Positions 25,079 to 35,204 are shown, numbered from the stretch's first letter. The stretch is DNA of 64,000 bases from Massilia sp. erpn (GCF_024400215.1 NZ_CP053748.1:4588001-4652000); one strand, 5' to 3'. Notes: a model not told the origin generated them from the sequence alone. A program made the numbers and translations.

Positions 25079-25904
25079 GGATCCAGGTCTTCCAGGCCAG
25101 CCACAGCTTGCGGATCGGCGTCAGCGAGATGCGCTGGCTCAGCACATGGTAGCCGTCTTCCTGGATTTCCTTGAGCAGGGTGCGGTAGATGGCCGCCATG
25201 ATGAGGCCGGGACGCTGGGCGCGCCGGTCTGCCTTCGGCAGCAGGGCGAAGGCCTCGTCATAGGCTTGCTGGGCGCGCGCGGTCTGGAACTCCATCAGCT
25301 TGACGAAATTATCGGTGTGGCGCGCATTGAGCAGGTCGGCCGCCGTCACATTGAACTGCTGCAGCTCGTTGACGGGCAGGTAGATGCGGCCCTTGCGCGC
25401 ATCCTCGCCGACGTCGCGGATGATATTGGTGAGCTGGAAGGCGTGCCCCAGCTTTTCCGCGTACAGCAGGGTTTCCGGCCGCGTCGCGCCGAAAATGCTG
25501 GCCGACAGGATGCCCACTACGCTCGCCACATGCCAGCAGTATTTGCTCATGCCGGCATAGTCCAGGTAGCGCGTCTGGTTGAGGTCCATCTCCATGCCGT
25601 CGATGATGGCTTGCAGATGCTCCTGTTTCAGGTCGTAGGCCGTCAGATGCGGCTGCAGCGCCTGCGTCACCGGATGGGTGTGCTGGCCCTCGTACATGCC
25701 GGCGATCTCCTTGCGCCACCAGCCCAGCTTCACGCGCGCCAGCGATTCGTCGCTGCATTCGTCCACCGTATCGTCCACTTCGCGGCAGAAAGCGTACAGC
25801 GCGGTAATGGCGCGCCGCCGCTCCGGCGGCAGGAACAGGAAGCTGTAGTAGAAACTGGAGCCGCTTTGTGCGGCCTTCTGCTGGCAATATTCGTCGGGGG
25901 ACAT
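25071..25904 (-). CDS. hpnD: Presqualene diphosphate synthase
   Basis: 277 residues from ATG 25904 (MSPDEYCQQKAAQSG); the frame stays open 43 codons further upstream but without ribosome site or similarity. Trans-isoprenyl synthase with two aspartate-rich motifs, EVDDTVDE near residue 43 and NIIRDVGED near 165, plus the HpnD-typical FYYSFLFLPPERRRAI. It joins two farnesyl diphosphates to presqualene diphosphate. 55 nt follow hpnC and it overlaps hpnE by 8 nt. Confidence 0.95.
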   Translation of the reverse strand: MSPDEYCQQKAAQSGSSFYYSFLFLPPERRRAITALYAFCREVDDTVDECSDESLARVKLGWWRKEIAGMYEGQHTHPVTQALQPHLTAYDLKQEHLQAIIDGMEMDLNQTRYLDYAGMSKYCWHVASVVGILSASIFGATRPETLLYAEKLGHAFQLTNIIRDVGEDARKGRIYLPVNELQQFNVTAADLLNARHTDNFVKLMEFQTARAQQAYDEAFALLPKADRRAQRPGLIMAAIYRTLLKEIQEDGYHVLSQRISLTPIRKLWLAWKTWIRG

Positions 25905-25959
25905 GGCTAAAAAGACAAGGTTCTGGCTGTCAAAGCCGCCATTGTATAGCGAAGCGCCC

Positions 25960-26769
25960 TTACATCCGAAGGGCGCGCCAGAAAACTTTGATCCAGTCGC
26001 GTTTTTCCAGCTTGGGGCGGCGCCGGAAGACATCGTATTCCACCGCCTCGATCGCTTCCAGGATGCGCAGGCCGCCCTGGATCACCAGGCGCAGCTCGAA
26101 ACCGATGCGCCCCTTGAGGCGCTTGGCCAGCGGCGCGCCGGACAGCATCAGGGCGCGCGCCCGTTCCACCTCGAACTGCATCAGCTTGCGCCACTTGGCC
26201 TGGTTGTCGTTGCGGTCCAGGTGAGCGGGCGAGACGGCAAAGCGCGCCAGATCCTCCAGCGGCAGATAGATGCGTTCCTTCTGCATATCGATGGCGACGT
26301 CCTGCAGAAAGTTGATGATCTGTAAGGCCGAGCAGATTGCGGCGGAATCGCGTAGATTATCGTCGTCGGCTGCATCGTACAGATGCAGCATCAGCGTGCC
26401 GACCGGATTGGCCGAGCGCGCGCAGTAGTCGAGCAGGTTGTCGTAGGTGGCGTAGCGCGTCACGGTGACGTCCTGCTTGAAGGCCGACAGCAGGTCATGG
26501 AACGGTTGCAGGGGCAGGGCGTGGGCGTGGACGGCCTCGGCCAGACGCGCGAACAGCGGCTCCAGGCCGGTCTCGTCGCGGCCGATGCGGCCCAGCGCCG
26601 CCTCATAGGCTTCCAGCGCGGCGATGCGCTGCTCGGGCGTGGCGTCGCCCTCGTCGGCCAGATCGTCGGCGCTGCGGGCGAAGGCGTAGATGGCTTCCAC
26701 CGCGGGCCGCAGCCGCGACGGCATCAGGATGGAAGCGACAGGAAAGTTCTCGTAGTGGTCAACAGGCAT
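25960..26769 (-). CDS. hpnC: Hydroxysqualene synthase
   Basis: 269 residues of the squalene/phytoene synthase family, with ARSADDLADEGD near 32–42 and INFLQDVAIDMQKERIYLP near 155. HpnC converts presqualene diphosphate to hydroxysqualene. First gene of the leftward hpnCDE operon, divergent from an RND efflux operon. No squalene–hopene cyclase gene is in the window, so the fate of squalene (hopanoids or other) cannot be told here. Confidence 0.94.
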   Translation of the reverse strand: MPVDHYENFPVASILMPSRLRPAVEAIYAFARSADDLADEGDATPEQRIAALEAYEAALGRIGRDETGLEPLFARLAEAVHAHALPLQPFHDLLSAFKQDVTVTRYATYDNLLDYCARSANPVGTLMLHLYDAADDDNLRDSAAICSALQIINFLQDVAIDMQKERIYLPLEDLARFAVSPAHLDRNDNQAKWRKLMQFEVERARALMLSGAPLAKRLKGRIGFELRLVIQGGLRILEAIEAVEYDVFRRRPKLEKRDWIKVFWRALRM

Positions 26770-26787
26770 AGAGAAGTTTTTTAAATT

Positions 26788-26832
26788 AATGACGCGAAAG
26801 TCATTTGCAAATGGAGTTGACCCGGCTATAAT
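26788..26832. promoter_or_regulatory. Shared divergent control region for hpnCDE and the RND operon
   Basis: Rightward promoter TTGCAA (26805–26810), 16-bp spacer, TATAAT (26827–26832). Just upstream lie a dyad AATGAC–N6–GTCATT (26788–26805) and the palindrome ATTTGCAAAT (26803–26812) covering the -35 box. AAAGTCA is repeated at 26797 and 26847. This is a plausible operator; the binding protein is unknown. Confidence 0.5.
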
Positions 26833-26931
26833 TTTTTACTAAACGGAAAGTCAGTTAGTTCCAAGACGCAATAATAGTGGCGATTTGTTATCGTTGCAAT
26901 TCAAGCTGCCCGCATAGTAAAGGAAATTACC

Positions 26932-28077
26932 GTGTATTCCCTGAAAAAAATGCCTCACCCCCTCTCTTTGACGGCGATGGCCGCAGCGGCAGTTCTGCTG
27001 GCCGCCTGCTCCAAGCCGGCTGAAAAGTCCGAAGATATCCGTCCGGTGCGCGCCATCGTCCTGCACAGCAGCGATGTCGACGTGAACGCCGAATTCTCTG
27101 GCGAGGTGCGCCCGCGCGTCGAATCGCGCCTGGGCTTCCGCGTCGGCGGCAAGATCATTTCCCGCAAAGTCGATGTCGGCACCCCGGTCAAGCGCGGCCA
27201 GGTGCTGATGCAGCTCGACCCGCAGGACTTGAAGCTGGCCCAGACCCAGGCCCTGGCCAGCCTGCGCGCGGCCGAAACCAACCGCGATTTCGCGCTGGCT
27301 GAATTGAAGCGCTATCAGGAGCTGCGCGAAAAGAATTTCGTCAGCCAGGCCATCCTCGACTCCAAGAGTTCGGCCTACAAGGCGGCCGACGCCACGGTCG
27401 ATTCGTCCAAGGCGGTGCTGGCCGGCCAGGCCAACCAGACCGGCTACTCGACGCTGGAAGCCGATATCGACGGCGTGGTGACGGCGGTCGACGCCGAAGT
27501 GGGGCAGGTGGTCGCCCCCGGCACGCCGGTGGTGCGCGTGGCCAAGTCGGGCGAGAAGGAAATCGTGATCGGCGTGCCGGAAGATAAGGTCGACGTGCTG
27601 CGCAAGATCGAGGACGTGCAGGTGCGCCTGTGGGCCAATCCGAACGAGGCGGCCCCGGGCAAGATCCGCGAAGTGTCGCCGGTGGCCGATTCCGCCACCC
27701 GCACCTATACCTTCAAGGTCACGATCCCGCCCAGCATGGCCGACGCCAAGCTGGGCATGACGGCCGTGGTGCAGTTCGCGTCGAAGACGGCGGCGCCGCA
27801 GATCAAGGTGCCGCTGACGGCCCTGTTCCATGAAAAATCCGCGACCTCGGTGTGGGTGGTGGAAAACGGCGCGGTCAAGCTGGTGCCGGTGACGGTGGGC
27901 GGCGCGGCCGGCAATGAGCTGGTGCTGAACAGCGGCGTCAAGGCCGGCCAGCAAGTGGTGACGGCGGGCGTGCACCTGCTGAAGCCGGGCCAGAAGGTCA
28001 AGGTGCTGGACGAGCCTGCGCCGCAAAAGGCGCAGCCGCAGCCGAATAGCAAGGCGGTGGCGGGAGCGTCGAAATGA
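26932..28077 (+). CDS. RND efflux periplasmic adaptor (membrane fusion protein), lipoprotein
   Basis: 381 residues from GTG 26932, chosen because AAGGAA lies 8 nt upstream; ATG 26950 is an alternative. A lipoprotein signal ends in LLAAC (Cys26), so it should be lipid-anchored. Barrel-sandwich halves (VESRLGFRVGGKIISRKVDVGTPV and later YSTLEADIDGVVTAVDAEVGQVV) flank an alpha-hairpin, followed by beta-barrel and membrane-proximal domains. It links the inner-membrane pump to an outer-membrane channel. It overlaps the permease gene by 4 nt (ATGA). No outer-membrane factor gene follows. Confidence 0.93.
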   Translation: MYSLKKMPHPLSLTAMAAAAVLLAACSKPAEKSEDIRPVRAIVLHSSDVDVNAEFSGEVRPRVESRLGFRVGGKIISRKVDVGTPVKRGQVLMQLDPQDLKLAQTQALASLRAAETNRDFALAELKRYQELREKNFVSQAILDSKSSAYKAADATVDSSKAVLAGQANQTGYSTLEADIDGVVTAVDAEVGQVVAPGTPVVRVAKSGEKEIVIGVPEDKVDVLRKIEDVQVRLWANPNEAAPGKIREVSPVADSATRTYTFKVTIPPSMADAKLGMTAVVQFASKTAAPQIKVPLTALFHEKSATSVWVVENGAVKLVPVTVGGAAGNELVLNSGVKAGQQVVTAGVHLLKPGQKVKVLDEPAPQKAQPQPNSKAVAGASK

Positions 28078-31000
28078 AGGACGGATTCAATCTCTCGCGC
28101 TGGGCGCTGGAGCATATCCCGCTGACGCGCTACCTGATCGCCGTGCTGCTGATCGGCGGCATGCTGAGCTACTCCAACCTGGGCCAGGACGAAGACCCGC
28201 CATTCACCTTCCGCGTCATGGTGGTGAGCGCCAAGTGGCCGGGCGCCACGGCCTTGCAGGTGGCCGAGCAGGTGACGGATAAGCTGGAGAAAAAGCTCCA
28301 GGAAACGCCCTATATCGACGAGATCCGGAGCTATTCCAAGCCGGGCGAAGCGCTGATCATGCTGGAGCTGCGCGAATCGGCGCCGCCCAAGGAAACGGCG
28401 GCGGCCTGGTACCAGGTGCGCAAGAAGATCGGCGATATCCGTGGCACCCTGCCGCAAGGCGTGGTCGGTCCCTTCTTCAACGATGAATTCGGCGATACCT
28501 ACGGCTCCATCATCGCGCTCTCGGGCGACGGCTTCACCTATGCCGAGATGAAGGACTATGCCGACTTCGTGCGCCAGCAGCTGCTCGGCGTGCCGCGCGT
28601 GTCCAAGGTCGAGCTGTTCGGCGTGCAGGACGAGAAGGTCAATATCGAGTTCTCGCACAAGAAGTTCGCCCAGCTGGGCATTCCTTTCGAGCAGATCGTC
28701 AACCAGATCGCCACGCAGAATGCGGTCGAATCGACCGGCCTGCTGGTGACGCCGACCGACAATCTGCAAGTGCGCGTGACCGGCGCCCTGAAGTCCGTCA
28801 AGGACCTGGAAGACCTGGAACTGCGCGCCAATAACACCACTTTCCGCCTGGGCGACTTCGCCACCGTCAAGCGCGAATACCAGGACCCGCCGCATGAAAA
28901 GATGCGTTTCAACGGCAAGGAAGTGATCGGCCTGGGCATCTCGATGGAGAAGGGCGGCAATATCATCGAGATGGGCAAGGATCTGGAAAAAACCGTGTCC
29001 GAGCTGAAGGGCAAGCTGCCGGTCGGTATTGAGCTGGACCGCGTATCGAACCAGCCCGCAGCCGTCAAGGCTTCGGTGGGCGAGTTTGTGCACACCCTGA
29101 TCGAGGCCGTGCTGATCGTGCTGGCGGTGAGCTTCGTTGCGCTTGGACTGCATACCAAACCCAAGCTGCGCCTGGACGTGCGTCCCGGCCTGGTGGTGGC
29201 GCTGACCATTCCGCTGGTGCTGGCCGTGACCTTCCTCTTCATGCGCATGCTCGACATCGACCTGCACAAGATTTCGCTGGGTGCCCTGATCATCGCGCTT
29301 GGCCTGCTGGTGGATGACGCCATCATCGCCGTTGAAATGATGGTGCGCAAAATGGAAGAGGGCTACTCGCGCTTCGATGCCGCCACCTTCGCCTATACCT
29401 CGACCGCGATGCCGATGCTGACCGGTACCCTGATCACGGTGGCGGGCTTCCTGCCCATCGGCCTGGCCAAGTCGGCGGCCGGCGAATACACCTTCTCGCT
29501 GTTCTCGGTGAATGCGATCGCGCTGGTGATGTCCTGGGTGGTGGCCGTAGTGTTCACGCCATATATCGGCTACGTGCTGCTGAAAGTGAAGCCGCATGCC
29601 GAAGGCGAACATGGTCATGACGTGTTTGACGGCCCAGGCTACCAGCGCTTCCGCAGGCTGGTGAACTGGTGCGTCACCTGGCGCAAGACCACTATCGCCG
29701 CCACGGTCGCGGTGTTCGCGCTGGGTATCTATGGTTTCGAGTTCATCGAGAAGCAGTTCTTCCCCGATTCCAGCCGCCCCGAACTGATGGTGGAGATGTG
29801 GTCGCCCGAAGGCACGGCTTTCGCCGCCAATGAGATCCAGGTGAAGAAGTTCGAAGCCTTCATCGGCAAGCAGGCCGGCGTGGAAAGCGTGACCAGCTAT
29901 GTGGGCACGGGCAGCCCGCGCTTCTACCTGCCGCTGGACCAGATCTTCCCGCAGTCGAACGTGTCGCAGATGGTGGTGCTGGCCAAGGACCTGAAGTCGC
30001 GCGAAGAGCTGCGCAAGAAGATCGAGGACGTGTTCAAGAACGACTTTGCCGAAGTGCGCGGCCGCGTCAAGCTGCTGCCTAACGGCCCGCCGGTGCCGTA
30101 CCCGGTGCAGTTCCGCGTCACCGGCACCGAGGTGGAGAAGGTGCGCGCCATCGCCGACCAGGTGAAGGACGTCATGCGCGCCAACGCCAACACGATTGGC
30201 GTGAACGATAACTGGAACGAGTCGGTCAAGGTGCTGCGCCTGGACCTGGACCAGGACAAGATGCGCGCCCTGGGCGTGACCTCGCAGACCGTGATGCGGG
30301 TGGCGAACACCATCCTGTCCGGCACCCAGGTCGGCCAGTACCGCGAAGGGAACAAGCTGATCGACATCCAGGTGCGCCAGCCGCTGGAAGAGCGCAAGAC
30401 GATCTCGGTGCTGAACGACACCAGCGTGCCGACGGCCAGCGGCAAGGCGATCACGATTTCGCAGATCGCACGCGCCCACTTCGTATGGGAGCCGGGCGTG
30501 GTCTGGCGCCAGGGCCGCGAATGGGCCATCACCGTGCAGTCGGATGTGCGGGAAGGCATCCAGGGGCCGACCGTATCGGACCAGATCGATCCTAAGCTCG
30601 ACGAGCTGCGCGCCAAGCTGCCGGCCGGCTACCGCATCACCGTGAAAGGGGCGGCGTCGGACAGCGGCGAGGCGGAGCAGTCGATCTCGGCCAACCTGCC
30701 GCTGGCGATCTTCATCATCTTTACCTTGCTGATGCTGCAGCTGCACAGCTTCTCGCGCTCGATGCTGGTCTTCCTCACCGGCCCGCTGGGCGTGGCCGGC
30801 GCGGCCTTCGCCTTGCTGCTGCTGCACCGTCCGCTGGGCTTCGTGGCCAACCTCGGCATCATCGCGCTGTTCGGCATGATCATCCGCAACTCGGTGATCC
30901 TGGTCGACCAGATCGAGCAGGACATCAAGGCCGGCACGCCGCCCTGGGATGCGGTGGTGGAGGCGGCAGTGCGCCGCTGCCGTCCGATCCTGCTGACGGC

Positions 31001-31157
31001 CGCCGCCGCCGCGCTAGCCATGATTCCCCTGTCGCGCTCCGTATTCTGGGGGCCGATGGCGGTGGCGATTATGGGCGGCCTGGTATTGGCGACGGCGCTG
31101 ACTTTATTGTTCCTTCCAGCTTTGTATGCGGCCTGGTTCCGCGTGAAAAAGACTTGA
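28074..31157 (+). CDS. RND efflux permease (AcrB/HAE-like)
   Basis: 1027 residues, normal for an AcrB-type trimeric pump with twelve membrane helices and two large periplasmic loops. The N-terminus NLGQDEDPPFTFRVMVV marks a particular RND subfamily. The paired aspartates of the proton relay are in TM4 (ALGLLVDDAIIAVEMMVRKM). The second half repeats the topology, ending in the GFVANLGIIALFGMIIRNSVILVDQIEQD block. Export of drugs, solvents or metabolites is likely; the substrate cannot be read. It is translationally coupled to the adaptor. Confidence 0.95.
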   Translation: MKDGFNLSRWALEHIPLTRYLIAVLLIGGMLSYSNLGQDEDPPFTFRVMVVSAKWPGATALQVAEQVTDKLEKKLQETPYIDEIRSYSKPGEALIMLELRESAPPKETAAAWYQVRKKIGDIRGTLPQGVVGPFFNDEFGDTYGSIIALSGDGFTYAEMKDYADFVRQQLLGVPRVSKVELFGVQDEKVNIEFSHKKFAQLGIPFEQIVNQIATQNAVESTGLLVTPTDNLQVRVTGALKSVKDLEDLELRANNTTFRLGDFATVKREYQDPPHEKMRFNGKEVIGLGISMEKGGNIIEMGKDLEKTVSELKGKLPVGIELDRVSNQPAAVKASVGEFVHTLIEAVLIVLAVSFVALGLHTKPKLRLDVRPGLVVALTIPLVLAVTFLFMRMLDIDLHKISLGALIIALGLLVDDAIIAVEMMVRKMEEGYSRFDAATFAYTSTAMPMLTGTLITVAGFLPIGLAKSAAGEYTFSLFSVNAIALVMSWVVAVVFTPYIGYVLLKVKPHAEGEHGHDVFDGPGYQRFRRLVNWCVTWRKTTIAATVAVFALGIYGFEFIEKQFFPDSSRPELMVEMWSPEGTAFAANEIQVKKFEAFIGKQAGVESVTSYVGTGSPRFYLPLDQIFPQSNVSQMVVLAKDLKSREELRKKIEDVFKNDFAEVRGRVKLLPNGPPVPYPVQFRVTGTEVEKVRAIADQVKDVMRANANTIGVNDNWNESVKVLRLDLDQDKMRALGVTSQTVMRVANTILSGTQVGQYREGNKLIDIQVRQPLEERKTISVLNDTSVPTASGKAITISQIARAHFVWEPGVVWRQGREWAITVQSDVREGIQGPTVSDQIDPKLDELRAKLPAGYRITVKGAASDSGEAEQSISANLPLAIFIIFTLLMLQLHSFSRSMLVFLTGPLGVAGAAFALLLLHRPLGFVANLGIIALFGMIIRNSVILVDQIEQDIKAGTPPWDAVVEAAVRRCRPILLTAAAAALAMIPLSRSVFWGPMAVAIMGGLVLATALTLLFLPALYAAWFRVKKT

Positions 31158-31248
31158 AAAGGACGGCGTGCGGTGGGGATGAAATAAAAGAGTTTGCACA
31201 TTCGTTGTGCATAAGTTAAAAAACCCTACCGCACTCTGAAAAAAACAG

Positions 31249-31330
31249 TAAAATACCGCGTTGAAGTTGAAAGCTCCTGCGCTTGCAGGGTAGGGCGACC
31301 CGTTTTCACTTAATGGTCGCCCTTTGCTTT
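31249..31330 (+). ncRNA. Short leader with -10 box and terminator upstream of tRNA-Leu
   Basis: TAAAAT (31249–31254) could start a transcript of about 65–70 nt ending in a hairpin with arms AGGGCGACC (31292–31300) and GGTCGCCCT (31315–31323), followed by a T-rich tail. It may be the terminator of the RND operon, or a small leader RNA ahead of tRNA-Leu and tig. No clear -35 box was found. Confidence 0.35.
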
Positions 31331-31343
31331 TGTGCAAAAACGC

Positions 31344-31430
31344 GCGAGGATGGCGAAATTGGTAGACGCACCAGGTTTAGGTCCTGACGCCAGCAATGGT
31401 GTGGGGGTTCGAGTCCCCCTCCTCGCACCA
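31344..31430 (+). tRNA. tRNA-Leu (anticodon UAG)
   Basis: Acceptor arms GCGAGGA and TCCTCGC pair, with an encoded CCA. D-arm TGGCGAAATTGGTAGACGC, anticodon loop TTTAGGT and a variable arm of class II length fit leucine tRNA. The lowest pair of the anticodon stem appears mismatched (C·A). It lies directly before tig. Confidence 0.96.
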
Positions 31431-31463
31431 ACAGTATTCTAATTTTTTGGACGATTTTTAAAC

Positions 31464-32804
31464 ATGGCAACTGCAGTCGAAACCTTGGGCAAACTCGAAC
31501 GCCGCATCACGATTTCCTTCCCACTGTCGGACGTTCGCGCCGAAGTGGAGAAGCGCCTGAAAGTGCAAGCCCGCAGCGCGCGCGCTCCCGGCTTCCGTCC
31601 AGGCAAAGTTCCGCTGAAAATGGTTGCTGCACAATACGGCTATCAGATCGAAACTGAAGTTCTGAACGACAAGGTCGGCCGTGCTTTCAATGATGCTGCC
31701 AATGAGAACAACCTGCGCGTGGCCGGTTACCCGCGCATCGAGCCGAAAGAAGGCGCGCCAGAAGGCCAGCTGACTTTCGACGCTACTTTCGAAATCTATC
31801 CGGAAGTGGAAATCGGCGATCTGTCGAAAGTGGAAGTCGAAACCGTGAAGTCGGCCGTGACCGACAGCGAAATCGACAAGACCATCGAAATCCTGCGCAA
31901 GCAGCGCGTGCACTTCCATACCAAGGGTGAAAAAGGCGAACACGGCGACGGTGGCGAGGCGATTGCCGCCAACGGCGACCGCGCCACCGTGGACTTCGTC
32001 GGCTCCATCGACGGCGTGGAATTCCCAGGCGGTAAAGCCGACGACTACGCCTTCGTGCTGGGCGAAGGCCGCATGCTGCCGGAATTCGAAGCTGCCACCA
32101 TTGGCCTGAAAGTCGGCGAAGCCAAGACCTTCCCGCTGTCCTTCCCTGAGGACTACCATGGCAAGGACGTGGCCGGCAAAACCGCTTCGTTCACCATCAC
32201 CCTGAAACAGCTGGAGTGGGCGCACCTGCCGGAAGTCGATGGCGAGTTCGCTAAATCCCTGGGCGTGGCCGATGGCGACCTGGCTAAAATGCGCGACGAC
32301 ATCAAGGTCAATCTGGAACGCGAAGTCAGCGGCCGCATCAAGGCGCGCAACAAGGAAGCCGTGATGGAAGCGCTGGTGAAAACCGCGACCCTGGACGTGC
32401 CGCAAGCCCTGATCGCGCAGGACACCGAGCGTCTGGCCGAAATGACCCGCCAGGACATGGCTGCGCGTGGCATGAACGTGAAAGACGTGCCGTTCCCACC
32501 GGAACTGTTCCAGGACAAAGCCGAGCGCCGCGTGCGCCTGGGCCTGATCCTGTCGAAACTGGTCGGCGACAACGAACTGCAAGCCACGCCTGAACAGGTG
32601 AAAGCGCAGATCGAAGACTTCGCACAAAGCTACGAAGACCCGCGCGAAGTGCTGAAGTACTACTACAGCGACCGTCGCCGTCTGGCTGAAGTGGAAGCTC
32701 TTGTATTGGAAGAAAACGTCGTTACTTACGTGCTGGGCCTGTCGAAATCTTCGTCGAAAGACATCGCTTTCGACGAATTGATGGGAAGCGCCGCGCAGGC
32801 TTGA
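31464..32804 (+). CDS. tig: Trigger factor
   Basis: 446 residues. The N-terminal ribosome-binding domain includes GFRPGKVP at 43–50. An FKBP-like prolyl isomerase domain lies at about 160–245 ([17 protein letters not shown]). The C-terminal helical arms follow. It binds nascent chains at the ribosome exit. It heads the conserved run tig–clpP–clpX–lon–hupB. The ribosome site is weak (TTGGACG). Confidence 0.97.
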   Translation: MATAVETLGKLERRITISFPLSDVRAEVEKRLKVQARSARAPGFRPGKVPLKMVAAQYGYQIETEVLNDKVGRAFNDAANENNLRVAGYPRIEPKEGAPEGQLTFDATFEIYPEVEIGDLSKVEVETVKSAVTDSEIDKTIEILRKQRVHFHTKGEKGEHGDGGEAIAANGDRATVDFVGSIDGVEFPGGKADDYAFVLGEGRMLPEFEAATIGLKVGEAKTFPLSFPEDYHGKDVAGKTASFTITLKQLEWAHLPEVDGEFAKSLGVADGDLAKMRDDIKVNLEREVSGRIKARNKEAVMEALVKTATLDVPQALIAQDTERLAEMTRQDMAARGMNVKDVPFPPELFQDKAERRVRLGLILSKLVGDNELQATPEQVKAQIEDFAQSYEDPREVLKYYYSDRRRLAEVEALVLEENVVTYVLGLSKSSSKDIAFDELMGSAAQA

Positions 32805-32881
32805 GTTTTAAACTCAGGTCTTGCGTTTAACCAGCGCCGGGCAACCGGCGCTGCTTCACTCAAGTTAAAGGAAGGACTGGA

Positions 32882-33499
32882 ATGAACCGTAATCCAGCAC
32901 TCGATACTGAAATGCTCGGCCTGGTGCCGATGGTGATCGAACAGAGCGGCCGCGGCGAGCGCTCTTACGACATCTACTCGCGTTTGCTGAAAGAGCGCGT
33001 GATCTTCATGGTGGGCCCGGTCAACGACCAGATGGCCAATCTGATCGTGGCTCAGCTGCTCTTCCTGGAAAGCGAAAATCCGGACAAGGATATCTCGCTC
33101 TACATCAACTCTCCAGGCGGTTCGGTATCGGCCGGTCTGGCCATCTTCGACACGATGCAGTTCATCAAGCCGGATGTGTCGACGCTGTGCACCGGCATGG
33201 CCGCCTCGATGGGCGCCTTCCTGCTGGCCGCCGGCGCCAAGGGCAAGCGCTTCTCGCTGCCCAACTCGCGCATCATGATCCACCAGCCTTCCGGTGGTTC
33301 GCAGGGGCAGGCATCGGACATCGAGATCCAGGCCAAAGAGATCCTTTACTTGCGCCACCGCCTGAATTCGATTCTGGCGGAACGCACCGGCCAGACGGTC
33401 GAGCAAATCGCCAAGGACACGGATCGAGACCGCTTCCTGTCCGCCGACGAGGCCGCGGAATATGGTCTGATCGACAAAGTGTTGACCAGCCGTACTTGA
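32882..33499 (+). CDS. clpP: ATP-dependent Clp protease proteolytic subunit
   Basis: 205 residues. Catalytic triad Ser109 (GMAASMGA), His134 (IMIHQPSGG) and Asp183 ([11 protein letters not shown]). It forms the two-ring chamber that degrades proteins fed by ClpX. AAGGAAGG lies before the ATG. An intrinsic terminator follows, so part of the transcription stops before clpX. Confidence 0.98.
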   Translation: MNRNPALDTEMLGLVPMVIEQSGRGERSYDIYSRLLKERVIFMVGPVNDQMANLIVAQLLFLESENPDKDISLYINSPGGSVSAGLAIFDTMQFIKPDVSTLCTGMAASMGAFLLAAGAKGKRFSLPNSRIMIHQPSGGSQGQASDIEIQAKEILYLRHRLNSILAERTGQTVEQIAKDTDRDRFLSADEAAEYGLIDKVLTSRT

Positions 33500-33525
33500 T
33501 GCGTCCCAAGCGGAATTGCTAAAAA

Positions 33526-33557
33526 AACGCCCGGACGCTACAACGTTCGGGCGTTTT
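33526..33557 (+). terminator. Intrinsic terminator between clpP and clpX
   Basis: A 12-bp stem with one G·T pair: AACGCCCGGACG (33526–33537), 6-nt loop, CGTTCGGGCGTT (33544–33555), then further T. A and T runs on both sides. Confidence 0.8.
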
Positions 33558-33654
33558 GCATTTATTTCGGGTAGCATGGTGGTTGTGTGCAGGACTTCTT
33601 TCCCTGTGCACATTGAACCGGCAACACCCAATCTTGCAACTAAAGAATAGTCCC

Positions 33655-34923
33655 ATGTCAGACAAAAAATCCTCCAGCGGCGAAAAACTTCTGTACTGCT
33701 CGTTCTGCGGCAAGAGCCAGCACGAAGTGAAAAAGCTCATCGCCGGACCGTCCGTCTTCATCTGCGACGAATGCATTGACTTGTGCAATGACATCATCCG
33801 CGACGAGACGTCCAGTATCGAATCTGTCACGGGCGCCAAGTCGGACTTGCCGACGCCGCAGGAAATCAGCGAACTGCTCGACCAGTATGTGATCGGCCAG
33901 CTGACGGCCAAGCGCATCCTGTCGGTGGCCGTGTACAACCACTACAAGCGCCTCAAGCACCTGGGCAAGAAGGATGACGTCGAGCTGGCCAAGAGCAATA
34001 TCCTGCTGGTGGGCCCGACCGGTTCCGGCAAGACCCTGCTGGCCCAGACCCTGGCCCGCATGCTCAACGTGCCTTTCGTGATCGCCGACGCCACCACCTT
34101 GACCGAAGCCGGCTATGTGGGCGAGGACGTGGAAAACATCATCCAGAAGCTGCTGCAAAGCTGCAACTACGATGTCGAGAAAGCCCAGCGCGGCATCGTC
34201 TACATTGACGAGATCGACAAGATTTCGCGCAAGTCGGACAACCCGTCCATCACGCGCGACGTGTCGGGCGAGGGCGTGCAGCAAGCCCTGCTGAAACTGA
34301 TCGAAGGCACCATGGCGTCGGTGCCGCCGCAGGGCGGGCGCAAGCATCCGAACCAGGACTTCGTGCAGATCGACACCACCAACATCATGTTCATCTGCGG
34401 CGGCGCCTTCGACGGCCTGGCCAAGATCATCTCCAACCGTTCGGAGAAGAGCGGCATCGGCTTCTCGGCCACGGTGAAGAGCAAGGAACAGCGCGCCAAC
34501 AGCGAAATCCTGCTCGACGCGGAACCGGAAGACTTGATCAAGTTCGGCCTGATCCCGGAGCTGGTGGGCCGTCTGCCGGTGGTTGCCACGCTCAACGAGC
34601 TGACCGAGGAAGCGCTGATCCAGATCCTGGTGGAGCCGAAGAACGCCCTGGTCAAGCAGTATTCCAAGCTGCTGGAAATGGAAGGCTCGGAACTGGAGAT
34701 TCGTCCAGCCGCTCTGCATGCCATCGCCAAGAAAGCCCTGGCACGCAAGACCGGCGCGCGCGGCCTGCGCTCGATCCTGGAACACGCGCTGCTCGACATT
34801 ATGTACGAGCTGCCGAACCAGCAAAATGTCAGCAAAGTTGTGATCGATGAAAACACGATTACCTCCGGTGCGAAACCTTTGCTGATTTATCAGGAGTCTC
34901 CAAAAGCTTCTGGCGAGAATTGA
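33655..34923 (+). CDS. clpX: ATP-dependent Clp protease ATP-binding subunit ClpX
   Basis: 422 residues from ATG 33655; the frame is open 33 codons upstream but without family similarity. The zinc-binding domain has Cys15, Cys18, Cys37 and Cys40. AAA+ core with Walker A GPTGSGKT at 120–127, Walker [10 protein letters not shown], and the ClpP-docking IGFSA (IGF) loop. It unfolds tagged proteins into ClpP. Confidence 0.98.
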   Translation: MSDKKSSSGEKLLYCSFCGKSQHEVKKLIAGPSVFICDECIDLCNDIIRDETSSIESVTGAKSDLPTPQEISELLDQYVIGQLTAKRILSVAVYNHYKRLKHLGKKDDVELAKSNILLVGPTGSGKTLLAQTLARMLNVPFVIADATTLTEAGYVGEDVENIIQKLLQSCNYDVEKAQRGIVYIDEIDKISRKSDNPSITRDVSGEGVQQALLKLIEGTMASVPPQGGRKHPNQDFVQIDTTNIMFICGGAFDGLAKIISNRSEKSGIGFSATVKSKEQRANSEILLDAEPEDLIKFGLIPELVGRLPVVATLNELTEEALIQILVEPKNALVKQYSKLLEMEGSELEIRPAALHAIAKKALARKTGARGLRSILEHALLDIMYELPNQQNVSKVVIDENTITSGAKPLLIYQESPKASGEN

Positions 34924-34964
34924 TTAAAGCTTGAGCAGCCTTGCACACGCGGATAAAAAGGCAT

Positions 34965-35066
34965 TTGCATCCATAGGGCAAGGCGGTACAATCGATCTCA
35001 ATAAAAGCATCGGGCTTCATTCGGAAAGCCACCAGCGGCGCCAGTCGCGCGGTGGCTTTTCTTATT
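34965..35066 (+). ncRNA. Candidate short transcript or attenuator between clpX and lon
   Basis: Promoter TTGCAT (34965–34970), 16-bp spacer, TACAAT (34987–34992). About 25 nt after the expected start lies a hairpin with arms AAAGCCACC (35025–35033) and GGTGGCTTT (35051–35059), followed by TTCTTATT. This would give an RNA of about 65 nt, or an attenuated lon leader. lon itself begins 139 nt later; no other convincing promoter or sigma-32 site was seen. Confidence 0.45.
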
Positions 35067-35204
35067 GGAACCTGCATATTTTTAGAGCAGAGCGGCCTAT
35101 ATTCCAGGCAACGCAAGATATTCTCAGGAATTATTTTGGCCGCAGGACTTGTGATTCGGCTGCGAGTGCCTACATCATAAACATGCTTTTACATAAGGTA
35201 CGCC

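Noticed and set aside
27705..30827. Minus-strand frame of about 1040 codons
   Set aside because: Antisense shadow of the RND adaptor and permease, with the same compositional bias and no recognisable motif.
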